Origin: Orychophragmus violaceus
Lineage: Eukaryota > Streptophyta > Magnoliopsida > Brassicales > Brassicaceae
Reading direction: 5' to 3'
DNA: 64,000 bases
Assembly (NCBI GenBank): GCA_030180135.1
Contig: CM058237.1
Coordinates: 40,507,126 to 40,571,125, forward strand
This document shows positions 1 to 11,251 of the stretch, piece by piece. The notes below the pieces were generated by a model, which ran no database searches, had not been told where the DNA came from, and saw nothing but the letters and a program-made list of their open reading frames with translations. Within the stretch, counting starts at the first letter, position 1. Each line of letters begins with the position of its first letter. A program made the translations under genes and the position numbers.

Positions 1-1422
1 GAGCTTCTTGCTCCAACTCAATGCTAAAGGTTTGACGTCAATCTTGGGCCCGTGAAGCATATCCATCTCAAAGTGTAGAGGCTCATCTCCCAGGTGGAGA
101 TCGATCATACCATTCCTCACATTAATCTTTGCTCCATCTGTGGCTAAGAAAGGTCTTCCATATATCAGAGGATCATCCGGCTCATTATCGTACCTTAGCA
201 CCACAAAGTCTGTTGGAACTAAATAGTTTCCAACTCTGATTGGGACATCCTCAAGAACTCCTTCCAGAACCCTTCTTGACTGATCAGCTAGGACCAGAGA
301 GATCTTAGTTTGTGAAAAATCTGTCATCCCCAGCCTCTCTGCTACAGAGTATGGCATAAGATTTCCAGCCGCTCCTAAATCACACAAGGAATGCTTGAAG
401 CCATTCTCAAAGATAGAACAACTCAACACAAACACACCAAGATCTGATAGCTTCTTGGGGACCTGATTAAGCAACACGTCACTGACTCGCTTAGGAAGCA
501 CTACCACCCATTCTTTCAATTCCTCATCCATAGGTAGCATTTTCTCCAAGTATATGTATACATGGATGATAGGGTGAAGTATCAGCTTGTGGATCCTCTT
601 TCAACATTTTATCCATCACTTTCAGGTGTCTAGCTTCATCAAGCTCTTGTTGAGACTTCATAGATACCTTAGGGAAAGGGATATGAGGCTCATGGTATGT
701 TTCTTCAGCAATAGCTCAAGATGTTGGCAAATCTGCCTCCTCACGCTCTTGATGTCGACCGACGTTGAACTAATGTCGGTCGACATTGACTGATTCACCC
801 TTGATGTCGACTCCATAATCGGTCCTGGTTGATTTCCATTCGTCCTGAGGACTCGAAATCCTTGTTGAAAGTGGATGTCGACTGGCGTCAATGGCAATGT
901 CGGTCGACATTGAGATCACAGTCTCGGGTTGTTCACTATCTTCGACGAGTTTAGCAGTCTTAATCTCAAAATTCTCTCCTTGATTCGACCCATCATCAAT
1001 CTGAACTGACCAAGCATTTATGTGGGTGTCTATGACATTCGTCCCCTTGACTGAACTTGAAGTCTGGTGCACTTGTGTGTCCAGTTGCTTCATGTGAGTA
1101 CTCAAAGATTCAAATTTCCCATTCAGATATTCATACACAGCATCAAGCTTCTTGTTGAAGTCCACAATGGTCTTTGTCTGACCTTCTAGCAACTGTTCCA
1201 TCATAGCTTCCAGCTTACTCTCACGAGCATTGGTAGCAGGAGGTGTCTGATATGAAGATGATCCATAGGTCCTCTGATAGGAGTTGTTCTGCTGAAAAGG
1301 CATCTGGTAACCATCATTCTCACCATACCCAGAAAAGTTTGGATTGCTTGTGAAAGCACTTTTCTGTCCACCATTAAAGAACTTGTTGCCTTGCTGATTC
1401 CCAAACCTGTTTCCTTGGAATC
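1..1422 (-). pseudogene. Gag tail and retropepsin-like fragment of element A
   Basis: Read on the minus strand from 1422 leftwards, this continues gag: a Gln/Asn/Gly/Phe-rich stretch, then a segment with motifs YQTPP, LDAVYE and ESLSTHMKQLD shared with element D, then a protease-like region near 480-100 with LLDQ-type and LGRPFLAT-like blocks. The longest open piece is 1303-770 (177 codons). It closes at a stop inside a TCGATCG-type module (750-920). The left end is cut by the window. Non-functional by stops and by the inserted elements. Confidence 0.75.
1418..1422. repeat. Target-site duplication of element B, left copy (GAATC)
   Basis: GAATC lies immediately outside the LTR end at 1423 and is repeated at 11247-11251 immediately outside the other LTR end. 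Five bases is the usual duplication for Ty3/gypsy integration. Confidence 0.9.
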
Positions 1423-2615
1423 TGATAGGGTCAGGTTTTAATCCTATTCTACTGCAAGTGCACAGTTAAGTGATTGTAGTATATAGGGTATCGAATCCAC
1501 AGAGACTCTGGTCTCGGTAGATAAAGAACCGTAGGAATTTAAACTAAGAAGAAAGCAGATGTGAAGTAAACTAAAAAGCAATGCAAGAAAGTAAATCAAT
1601 AGCAGGATTGGTTGTGAAAACAGTTAATTAGAAGCGCTAAGTCTAGGGTGTTCTCAGGAAATCAGACAAGCAGACAAATCAATCAGTCAGGATCTAATTA
1701 AGGGCAGTTCTAGAACTCAAATCACGAATATAGAATTAACCAAATCTCTTTGCGAAAATTCTCTAAGTCTAAGTGCAGTAATCCAAATTCCTTTGCAATT
1801 ACTAACAGATTAAACCAGCATTAATTTCAAGTTCGATATGTTCACAATTAAACTAAACCAAATTTCTTTGCGAGAAGTTTAATTGCTCAACCTAAATAGT
1901 TCAGATTCTAAACAACACTCTCGTGTCGTATATAGCAACCTAAGATCTAGATTCTAATTGATCAGGTTAGAACTAGCTTTAAGCACAATTTAGATTGAAG
2001 AACATTCTATTCATGTGAATCCTTAACTGAATTAAACAAGTCTAGCAAGTCATGAAATCCTTAATGAGAAACCCTAAACCTAACTATGAATCTACTCAGA
2101 CATAGAATATGAAAGCATAATCAGTGAATAAGTAGATTGCATATAAGAAATTAAATAGATAAAGGGGTTCGAAATCTTCTCCAAAATAGATGAAGTACAG
2201 GATTAGATCAGCCCCAAAAGCTCTAAAAATCTCTTAGCTCTAAGTATGAAAGCGTAAGTAAAATAAACACCAAAATCCTAATTATATAGGCTTAATCTCG
2301 GCTGGGGCTTCTTTGTAAATATTAGAAACTTCTGGGCCAAAGTGCAAAATCTTCATTCTTCATTAAACCGCCGCGTCGGCCCATCTCGCTAGTGTGTCGA
2401 TCGACACCAAAGGTTTGTCGATCGATGCATGATCTCAAAATCGGACAGTAAGCTCAATCTCTCGGCCAATCACTCCAAAAATCCCCAAAATGCTCCAATA
2501 TCTCCAATTCTGCTCCAAACCTGATTATACATGTAATAGACTCTAAAAGAACACAAAAGAACACTAAAACACAATTATATCATGGCATAAAACCGGTAAA
2601 ACCCATGATATATCA
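1423..2615 (-). repeat. 3' LTR of element B
   Basis: This 1193-bp repeat has the same length as the copy at 10054-11246. It carries a palindromic outer edge near 2590-2615, a TCGATCGA pair near 2395-2430, and three mini-hairpins with GNRA-type loops on the minus strand at 1741-1752, 1784-1795 and 1859-1870. Confidence 0.93.
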
Positions 2616-2629
2616 ACTCCCCCACACTT
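2616..2629 (-). promoter_or_regulatory. Polypurine tract of element B
   Basis: On the minus strand the sequence AAGTGTGGGGGAGT directly abuts the 3' LTR, the position expected for the plus-strand DNA primer of an LTR retrotransposon. Elements C (15306-15319) and D (55147-55160) have the identical tract at the same place. Confidence 0.85.
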
Positions 2630-3954
2630 AGCCTTTGCTTGCCCTCAAGCAAAACAGAGAACTAAAATGTAGTGAAGAGGTTTGAAAACTCTTCAGAAAC
2701 TCTTTTCATCTTAGAAGCAACAACACTCAAATTCCCTTTAGTAAACCACTTGAAAGAATCAACCTGCAGACATCAAGACCAACATATACTTCCCCCACAC
2801 TTAGCAACTGTCCTAAGTAAACTCCACAATCACATTCACGCATTCAAATTCTCCCTACTGACTTCTGCAAGTATTTAAGTGCGGTCTCACCTAAGGAGTA
2901 TCGATCAAAGGCACATGGACTCTTACCTTATCAGCTCTAGACCACCATACTATCTTTCTCTAGTCCCTTTCTTCTCTTTTCCCTTCCTTAGCATTCTGAT
3001 TTTTCCCCATTGGGTATCATTTTATTTTTTTATCAGTGCTCTTCCCGTTAAGGGGTGTACTTTGGACACATTCCATGGATGCACAGGATATGAAAGTTGT
3101 AACTACCATTCCCATGACCACTTCGGAGTTACTAACTCATCCTCAGTTTATTATCTTTTTTTTTTTATGGAAGGGGAGAAGGGAACTAAATAGGACAGGT
3201 TTATAGGCTGTGTCAGAACTAACAAGGGAATCCGACACAAAGTATACCAAGCCCTTAGGTGAGAAATCTAAGTCAGTATTAAGTTGAAGTCAGTAAAAGG
3301 ATCCTCTGATACCTGAAGCGATGTGGGTGTTCTCAGTAGGTTGATCCATGTCTGGGTTTTCTAATAGTCAGAGATAATCTGCAGCTTCATCCCAATGGTT
3401 ACTTAAGTTCCTGCAAGTGCTGCTAATCTTCTCAAAAAATCATTGTTTCTTACTTAAAAGTTTTGACTCAATAAAACAAATTTTGAAAAATTTAACTGAC
3501 TCTAAGAAAACAAAAAGAAAGAAGTTAGTAGAACCTCCCCCACACTTAAGACACACTGTCCCCAGTAGTGTCAAGCGAAGGATTGGCAAAAAGAAATAAA
3601 AATTTGTTTAAGGGATGGTTAAGTTCTGTCGGGTTTTACCTCTGTCGCTCAGGAATCGATCGTTGCACTAGGTGCATCGACCGTTGCTAGGCGATTTATC
3701 GTGTATGATCGATCGTTGCTCAGGACCGCAATGATCGCTGCAATGCGATTTCGATCGTATTGTGACGATCGACACAATGGTGTGTCGATCGACGCACTGC
3801 GATTTGTCCGAGACCTGCAAACAAAACTCACCAAAACCAGAAACAAAACGTAAAATCCTATAAAAACACTAAAATTAAAGTGCAAAAACGAAAATAGTGG
3901 GTTGCCTCCCACTCAGTGCTTGTTTAACGTCAATAGCTTGACGCTTCAGCTGAT
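2616..3954 (-). other. 3' non-coding domain of element B
   Basis: About 1.3 kb between the integrase stop and the 3' LTR has no credible ORF. It is nevertheless closely similar to the same region of C (13980-15319) and D (53785-55160). In element order it holds a GCTA-loop hairpin (3928-3943), an AGGCAA-loop hairpin (3896-3913), TCGATCG modules (3650-3795), polypurine-like tracts at 3534-3547 and 2789-2802, and a hairpin at 2634-2653 next to the true polypurine tract. Conservation in elements that lack pol suggests a cis-acting role. Confidence 0.7.
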
Positions 3955-5240
3955 TTAGGTAGAGGGTGCATCATCCAGAGGCAGAATCTGTCCTTCTGGA
4001 ATCTCGGCCTTAGCCCAATAATGTTTCACCCTCTGTCCATTCACAGTGAATTCATTACCTTCCTTGCCAGTTAGAACGACAGCTCCATATGGACGCACCT
4101 CTTTGATTATGAAAGGACCACACCACCTTGATTTCAGCTTACCTGGAAACAAATGCAAACGAGAGTTGTACAACAGTACCTGATCATTAGGCTCAAACTG
4201 TCTGGAGACAATCTTCTTGTCATGGTATGCCTTAGTCCTCTCCTTGTACAGCTTTGAGTTCTCATAGGCAAAATGTCTAATCTCATCCAACTCATTAAGC
4301 TGCACTAATCTCCTTTCTGCAGCAGATTTGAGATCAAAGTTCATCTGTTTTACAGTCCATGCTGCCTTGTGCTCAAGCTCTACTAGCAGATGACATGCTT
4401 TTCCATATAGCAGATGGAAAGGAGTGGTCCCGAGTGGTGTTTTGAATGCTGTCATGTAAGCCCATAATGCATCATCCAACTTTGCTGCCCAATCTTTCCT
4501 TGTCTTTCCAACTGTCTTCTCAAGGATCTCCTTAATCTGCCTGTTAGAAACTTCGACTTGTCCACTAGTCTGAGGGTGATAAGGAGTAGCGACTCGGTGA
4601 TGAACTCCATGCTTCTTTAGCAACTTCTCGAAGACCTTATTGATAAAATGAGATCCTCCATCACTAATCACTATACGGGGTACTCCAAATCTGGGGAATA
4701 TGATGGTCTTAAACAGCTTAATGACCACCGAAGAATCATTGGTTGGACTAGCTATTGCTTCAACCCACTTAGACACATAGTCTACAGCAACCAAGATGAA
4801 CTTATTCCCATAGGATGAGGGAAAAGGACCCATGAAATCTATGCCCCAGCAATCGAAAACCTCAACTTCCAGAATGAAATTCTGAGGCATCTCATGCTTC
4901 TTGCTGATTTTCCCTCTTCTCTGACAGGCATCACACTGAGAGACGAAAGAATGAGTGTCTCTAAACATTGTAGGCCACCAGAAACCTGCTTGCAGAACTT
5001 TAGACACAGTCTTGAATGTAGCAAAATGTCCGGCATAATCTGATCCATGGCAGTGGAAGAGGATGTCTGGAACTTTTGATTCAGCAACGCATCTCCTGTA
5101 AAGACCATCTGAACAGTGCTTATAGAGATAAGGCTCATCCCAGTAGTACCTTCTAAGCTCCCTAAAGAACTTTTTCTTTGCATAACACTTTAAATCATCT
5201 GGTTCAGTCTCAGCAGTGAGGTAGTTAGCTATATCTGGTA
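3955..5240 (-). pseudogene. Integrase region of element B pol
   Basis: Integrase inserts the cDNA into the host genome. The open part runs from 5007 to the stop at 3955 (350 codons); similarity extends upstream to about 5240. Seen in order: a zinc-binding HHCC module (an HCHGSDYAGH segment, then CDAC), the catalytic D,D,E core in WGIDFMGPF, VISDGGSHF and the NRQIKEILE helix, and a C-terminal GPF...PYG motif near FIIKEVRPYG. No chromodomain follows, as expected for the Athila/Tat group. The catalytic residues look intact, but the region is out of frame with the upstream RNase H and is therefore called broken. Confidence 0.88.
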
Positions 5241-5299
5241 GTGGTTGCTATAGCAGCAATCTCGAAGTCATAGTTCCCAATTCTGATCCTTAAAGTTTA

Positions 5300-5400
5300 T
5301 GGGTTCGTATCAGGTATGCATCGACCGTTGCTTCCCCGATACTTGCATCGACCGTTGCCAATGTGGCATCGATCGACACTGTGCGATTATCCCGACAGTT
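5300..5400. repeat. TCGATCG-type module cluster at the RNase H-integrase junction of B
   Basis: Three palindrome-like cores (TCGACCG, TCGACCG, TCGATCGA) lie between the end of RNase H similarity and the start of integrase similarity, followed by GCGATT. In one minus-strand frame the cluster reads as repeats of S/T-I/V-D-A. It is one of several such clusters placed between protein domains. Confidence 0.7.
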
Positions 5401-5419
5401 CTGCAACTCTTCGCCCAAA

Positions 5420-6050
5420 TCAGTTGGAAAAAATTATACCAACCATATTGACATTTTCCTCAGGCAAATAATCATTGATTGGCACGTCTTCCTCAACCAG
5501 CATCCTTGAAAGATGATCAACAACTCCCTTCTTGTCTCTCACTTCAATGTCAAACTCCTGAAGCAACATAATCCATCTCAACAATCTTGGCTTAGCATCC
5601 TTCTTCTGCATCAGATAATTCAGGGCTGAATGATCAGTATGAACAATCACCTTGGAGCCAACAAGATAGGGGCGGAACTTCTCGAATGCAAAGACAACAG
5701 CCAACAACTCCTTCTTCGTGGTTGCATAGTTTCTCTGCGCATCATCTAGTGTCCTACTAGCATAATAGATAGCATGAAGCTTTCTGTCCTCCTTCTGCCC
5801 CAGAACAGCTCCTACAGCATAGTCGCTTGCATCACACATAACCTCAAAAGGTAGATCCCAATCCGGTGGCTGAACTATTGGAGCACTCACTAATGCCTGC
5901 TTGATTTGTTCAAATGCAGTCTTACAATCTGCAGTGAACTCAAATTTGGTATCTTTACACAGCAAAGCAGTTAGTGGCCTAGCAATCTTACTGAAGTCTT
6001 TGATGAACCGTCTATAGAAGCCAGCATGTCCAAGAAAGCTTCTTAATGAC
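5420..6050 (-). pseudogene. RNase H region of element B pol
   Basis: RNase H removes the RNA template after reverse transcription. Minus-strand motifs are the tether FYRRFIKDFSKIARPLT, then VMCDASDYAVGAVLGQ, the TTKKELLAVVFAFEKFRPYL helix and HTDHSALNYL, in the usual order for gypsy RNase H. The open part is 5965-5420 and is in a different frame from the upstream reverse transcriptase. One missing base near 6050, just after the APDSV motif, explains the shift. Confidence 0.85.
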
Positions 6051-7512
6051 TTACAGAATCAGGCGCATGAAGGTTGGTCATTACCTCAATCTTAGCGCGG
6101 TCCACTTCAATCCCTGCTTCAGACACTTTATGTCCAATTACAATGCCATCTCTGACCATGAAATGGCACTTTTCCCAATTAAGAACTAAGTGCTTTTCTT
6201 CGCATCTAGTCAGTACCTTACACATATTATCTAAGCACTCATTATAAGATGATCCATATACTGAGAAGTCATCCATAAATACCTCCATAAAGTCCTCAAT
6301 CATATCAGTGAATATGGACATCATGCATCTCTGGAAGGTAGCTGGTGCATTACAGAGTCCAAAAGGCATCCTACGGTAAGCGAATGTGCCATATGGACAA
6401 GTGAAAGTGGTCTTTCCCTGATCTTCTGGGTGGATAGGAATCTGAAAGAAACCTGAGTATCCATCGAGGAAGCAATAGTAAGGATGATTAGCTAACCTCT
6501 CCAGCATCTGATCAATAAAAGGCAAGGGAAAGTGATCCTTCCTGGTTGCAGCATTCAGCTTCCTGTAATCTATGCACATCCTGTGTCCTGTTACTGTTCT
6601 AGTAGGGATCAGCTCATTCTTCTCATTCTTCACAACTGTAACTCCGCCTTTCTTAGGCACTACATGGACTGGACTCACCCAATCACTGTCTGAAATAGGA
6701 TAGATAATCCCAGCATCAAGGAGTTTCATAATTTCCTTCTTAACCACTTCATGTAGATTGGGATTAAGTCTTCTCTGATGCTCAACAGATGTCTTAGACT
6801 CATCCTCAAGATGTATCCGATGCATGCACAGCTCTGGTGAGATACCTGAAATGTCATCAAGAGAATAGCCAAGAGCTTTGCGATGCTTTCGCAGCTTGCT
6901 TAGCAGTAAAGTGAGCTCTGCGTTGTTCGGACTAGCATTGACAATCACTGGATAAGTTGAATTTGGTCCAAGAAATGCGTACCTTAGCCCGGATGGAAGT
7001 TGTTTCAGCTCTATTTTCGGAGCTTTATCCTCGGCCCAGTCTTTGTCGACTTGCAACGACCGATGCTTAGTTGGTGTCGATCGTTGCATCGTCGCGTCAG
7101 ACACTTCCACCTTCATCGCCACTTCAACTGAATCCATCAGTCTTGCATAGCACATTGCTGGCTCGTCCTGCAGATATTCCAGCTCCAATATAGAGCTCAG
7201 TAAAGCTCTTTCTAGTGGATCTTCAGCATGTGATTTGTGAAAGTACTCTGCAGCCAAATCACCTAGTGTGTCAACATAGAAGGTCTGTCCGTCGATGGTT
7301 GGTCTCTTTGCCAGCTTGTCCATATCAAAACTCATCTGCAGATCACCCACATTCAGAACTATTCTACCTCCTTGACAGTCAATCATCGCACCAGCCGTAG
7401 CTAAGAAAGGCCTGCCTAAAATTAGTGGATCCTTTGGTTCCTCTCCATACTGCAGAACCACAAAGTCAGTAGGAATCACACATTGGCCAATCATTAAAGG
7501 CACATCCTCCAA
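6043..7512 (-). pseudogene. Protease tail and reverse transcriptase of element B
   Basis: The 489-codon open stretch begins with the protease flap region and an LILGRPFLATAGAMID block, passes through a linker holding a TCGATCG module (7040-7110), and enters the reverse transcriptase. Visible blocks are IIYPISDSDWVSPVHVVPKKGG, CIDYRKLNAAT, FLDGYSGFFQIPI, YRRMPFGLCNAPATFQRCM and the catalytic VFMDDFSVYG, with both catalytic aspartates present. It ends at a frameshift near 6045. It shares one frame with gag and the protease entry point, so the ancestor encoded a single polyprotein. Confidence 0.9.
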
Positions 7513-7536
7513 TATCCCTTCGGGAATCCTGATTGT

Positions 7537-8255
7537 TCAGTCTGCCAGAACTAGTGATATCCTAGTGGGTATGAAACCAGTCATCCCAAGCCTCTTAGCA
7601 ACTGAGAAAGGCATAAGATTCACACTGGAACCAAGATCACATAGACATCTTTCGAATCTCTCCTTGTAGATAGTACAATCCAACACAAAGCTTCCTGGAT
7701 CTTTTAGCTTCTCAGGAATTCTGCCCTGAATCACTGCACTACACACTTCATTGATCATCATTACACTCTCCTCATCAGACCACTTCCCAGCAATCATATC
7801 CTTAAGACATCTCCTCATCACAGGAGAGGTTTCCATGGAGTCAATCAAAGGCACTTCAACTTTCACCTTTTTAATGAACTCCTTGCACTTAGCATACTGC
7901 CTATCATTTTTAGCTTTTCTGGGATTCTTGGGATAAGGTATCTTAGGCTTGTAAACCCTCTCGGTCGACTGTTTTGGTTTCTCTGGTTTTGAACTCTCTG
8001 CAGTCGTCTTGCATCGACCGTCACTGGTGTTGTGTCGATCGTTGCTGGGTGACTTTGTGACGACAGTTTCTTCGTTATCGCCTTGCATCGACCGTTGCTT
8101 GGTGGCGTCGATCGATGCATTGCGAATGTCACGGATCCCATCTTCCAATTCCTCAATTTCCACGAGTTCTTCAACACTTAACTGCCTTTTCTGGCCAGGT
8201 AACAACTCCTTACCACTTCTCAATGTCACCGCATTGCATTGGTACTTGGGATTAG
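7537..8255 (-). pseudogene. Gag-protease linker and retropepsin of element B
   Basis: The frame opens after a TGA near 8256 with CNAVTLRSGKEL, a block common before plant gypsy proteases, followed by a basic linker holding TCGATCG modules (8010-8130). The active-site segment CDLGSSVNLMPFSVAKRLGM keeps the catalytic Asp of an aspartic protease. A TGA at 7534-7536, after SLVLAD, separates this part from the downstream frame; an arginine CGA codon is a likely ancestor. Same frame as gag and reverse transcriptase. Confidence 0.82.
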
Positions 8256-8490
8256 CATCAGTTCACCCTGGGAGATATCCATCTTACCTCTGAGCATATC
8301 CAGCAGTTCTTGCAACCTTAGCATCTAGCTCCTTCATATGTGCGCTCAGGTATTCAATTTTCCCATTCAGCTCCTCATAGACTGTATCTATCTTCTTGTC
8401 GAAGTCTGCAGAGCTCTTAGTCTGACTCTCCAGTAGCTGTTTCATCATTGCCTCCATCTTACTCCCATGAGTAGTGGCTGCAGGAGGAGT

Positions 8491-9783
8491 CTAATAAGAT
8501 GAAGATCCATAGGTTCTCTGAGTACCTTGTCCAAAAGGTTTCTGAAAACCACTAGTCTGTCCAAAACTAGCTGAGTTCTGATTGCCTGCGAAGGCACTCT
8601 TCTGTCCTCCATTGAAGAATCTGTTTCCCTGCTGATTACCAAATATGTTACCTTGGAAACCAGATCCTCCAATGTAATTCACATCTTCTTCCTGAGTGTC
8701 CTCCTCAGTCTGAATTACCTCTACATCCTGAGCAAAATGGACAGCCTTCTTACCAGCCAGGAGATTGCAAATTGTGTCCAGCTTAGATCTAAATTCAGCC
8801 ATCTCTGAATTCTCTACACTTCCACCAGATTTCTTCCTCCTATCATCCATAGTCTTGCAACTGTTTCTGCTCACTAAGTTCTCAATCAACTGCTTAGCTT
8901 GTGCAGGAGTCCTGGTGTTGAAGTTTGCATTATTGGAGTTATCCAGCGCAGACTGATATGGCAGATCTATGCCTCTGAAGAAGATACCTAGCAATGTGAC
9001 CTCAGTGAATCCATGGTGTGGGCAGTCACGCTGGTACTTCCTGAATCTCATCCAGGAAGCTTTTAAAGGCTCCACAGGGCCTTGGGAAAATTGCAAAATG
9101 TCCTGTCTGGACTGATCTGAGCGTGCATCATCGTAGAAATGTCTCAGAAACTCACCCTTCAGAGCTGCCCAAGTAGTAAACTGACCAGGTGCCAGTTGCT
9201 TCAGCCATGCAGCAGCGTCTCCAGCGAGACTGTATGGAAAGAGTTTGAGAAACAGATAATCCTGGCAAACTCCATCATACTTCATGCCAGTGATTATGTC
9301 CTCAAACTGATCAATGTGATCCATAGGCTGCTCCGTTGGATGTCCATGGAAAGCATTCTGTCTCATCAGCGAGTAGTAGATGGTTTTGATCTCAAAGTCA
9401 TCCCTCTCAAAACCAGGAAGTACTAGAGCTGACCGGTTTGCATGAAACTCATTCGGTCTGTTGTAGTCAGCTAAAGTCCTTTCATGGACAACCATCTGTC
9501 TAATTTGGTTCTGTCCTTGCGCCTGCGGCTGTGGTTGTGGTTCAGGTTCCTCAACCTCAGGGATCACACGTCCCTCAGCATCAATCCTCTGCCCAGCAGC
9601 ATTGTAAGGATTGTTTTGCGGATCCCTCAGGATACCTTGAGCATCGGCTATCAGAATCAAACATTCACGTGCCATCCTTGCTCTTCTTTCTCTTCTGTTA
9701 GTCCTCTCTAGTCGTCCAAGTTCTTCAAGTCCGAGATTAACGAGGTTCAAGTTCTGATTACTTCTTGTTTCACGCGTCTGCAT
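8491..9783 (-). pseudogene. Gag of element B
   Basis: Gag forms the cytoplasmic particle that packages the element RNA. The ATG at 9783 is preferred over one 8 codons upstream because it aligns with the start of the intact gag of D (51133). The frame has a conserved N-terminal LGLEELGRLERT segment, the retrotransposon gag domain (SLAGDAAAWLKQL, TWAALKGEFLRHFYDDARS, QRDCPHHGF) and a Gly/Asn/Phe-rich tail. It stops at a TAG where A and D both have CAG (in SYQTPP). Further stops occur near 8256 and 8280 before the protease. Confidence 0.88.
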
Positions 9784-10053
9784 AAACTGTCTGTAATCGT
9801 CAAGCAACGATCGATGCTATCAGTGCAACGATCGATTCAATCTCATAATCGCTTAGTGACGATCGACAGAAAAGTGCAACGATCGAGCCAAAGCGAAAGC
9901 GGTACCTGCGACAGAGAGAAATCAGAGAAAAAAATTAGTAACTAAAAATAAAAATAAAAATAAAACGAAACAAAAAAATAAAAATCCTAGTAGAAACCCT
10001 AAGTTCGATCCTATCGAAGACTCTAAGAGTCCCCGGCAACGGCGCCAAAAACT
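9784..10053 (-). other. 5' leader and primer site of element B
   Basis: This is the untranslated leader between the 5' LTR and gag on the minus strand. The primer-binding site at 10031-10047 is the exact 17-base 3' end of plant tRNA-Asp including CCA, written on the plus strand. Two paired ACGATCGA-type modules lie at 9805-9900, flanking a TAATCGC motif. A purine- and A-rich tract separates them from the primer site. Confidence 0.85.
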
Positions 10054-11246
10054 TGATAGGGTCAGGTTTTAATCCTATTCTACTGCAAGTGCACAGTTAA
10101 GTGATTGTAGTATATAGGGTATCGAATCCACAAAGACTCTGGTCTCGATAGATAAAGAACCGTAGGAATTTAAACTAAGAAGAAAGCAGATGTGAAGTAA
10201 ACTAAAAAGCAATGCAAGAAAGTAAATCAATAGCAGGATTGGTTGTGAAAGCAATTAATTAGAGGCGCTAAGTCTAGGGTGTTCTCAGGAAATCAGACAA
10301 GCATACAAATCAATCAGTCAGGATCTAATTAAGGGCAGTTCTAGAACTCAGATCACGGATATAGAATTAACCAAATCTCTTTGCAAAAATTCTCCAAGTC
10401 TAAGTGCAGTAATCCAAATTCCTTTGCAATTACTAACAGATTAAACCAGCATTAATTTCAAGTTCGATATGTTCACAATTAAACTAAACCAAATTCCTTT
10501 GCGAGAAGTTTAATTGCTCAACCTAAATAGTTCAGATTCTAAAACACACTCTCGTGTCGTATTTAGCAACCTAAGATCTAGATTCTAATTGATCAGGTTA
10601 GAACTAGCTTTAAGCACAATTTAGATCGAAGAACATTCTATTCATGTGAATCCTTAACTGAATTAAACAAGTCTAGCAAGTCATGAAATCCTTAATGAGA
10701 AACCCTAAATCTAACTATGAATCTACTCAGACATAGAATATGAAAGCATAATCAATGAATAAATAGATTGCATATAAGAAATTAAATAGATAAAGGGGTT
10801 CGAAATCTTCTCCAAAATAGATGAAGTACATGATTAGATCAGCCCCAAAAGCTCTAAAAATCTCTTAGCTCTAAGTATGAAAGCGTAGGTAAAATAAACA
10901 CCAAAATCCTAATTATATAGGCTTAATCTCGGCTGGGGCTTCTTTGTAAATATTGGAAACTTCTGGGCCAAAGTGCAAAATCTTCATTCTTCATTAAACC
11001 GCCGCGTCGGCCCATCTCGCTAGTGTGTCGATCGACACCAAAGGTGTGTCGATCGATGCATGATCTCAAAATCGGACAGTGAGCTCAATCTCTCGGCCAA
11101 TCACTCCAAAAATCCCCAAAATGCTCCAATATCTCCAATTCTGCTCCAAACCTGATTATACCTATAATAGACTCTAAAAGAACACAAAAGAACACTAAAA
11201 CACAATTATATCATGGCATAAAACCGGTAAAAACCATGATATATCA
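10054..11246 (-). repeat. 5' LTR of element B
   Basis: The 1193-bp LTR ends immediately before the primer site. A minus-strand TATATAA box lies at about 10913-10919 and probably drives the element transcript. The mini-hairpin trio and the TCGATCGA pair (about 11026-11060) seen in the 3' LTR recur here. One hairpin loop differs between the two copies (GAAA versus GGAA) and still fits GNRA. Confidence 0.93.
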
Positions 11247-11251
11247 GAATC
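11247..11251. repeat. Target-site duplication of element B, right copy (GAATC)
   Basis: Matches 1418-1422. Element A gag resumes directly after it. Confidence 0.9.

Larger units (their letters stand above)
1423..11246 (-). mobile_element. Gypsy element B, full-length Athila-like LTR retrotransposon
   Basis: The 9.8-kb element has two 1193-bp LTRs (1423-2615 and 10054-11246) that begin TG and end CA in element orientation, GAATC target duplications, a primer site matching the 3' end of tRNA-Asp (10031-10047) and a polypurine tract (2616-2629). Between them, on the minus strand, come gag, protease, reverse transcriptase, RNase H and integrase. By eye the LTRs differ at about 25 positions (about 2 percent), so the insertion is fairly recent. 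The coding frame has several in-frame stops and two frameshifts, so this copy cannot make its full polyprotein. No envelope-like ORF is seen after integrase. Confidence 0.93.

Noticed and set aside
587..897. Overlapping short ORFs on both strands
   Set aside because: They arise from palindromic TCGACCGA modules read in several frames over decayed element A gag; no independent gene evidence.
2672..3599. Plus-strand ORFs of 60-104 codons in the 3' domain of B
   Set aside because: They oppose the element direction and are not kept in the matching regions of C and D, so they are chance ORFs.
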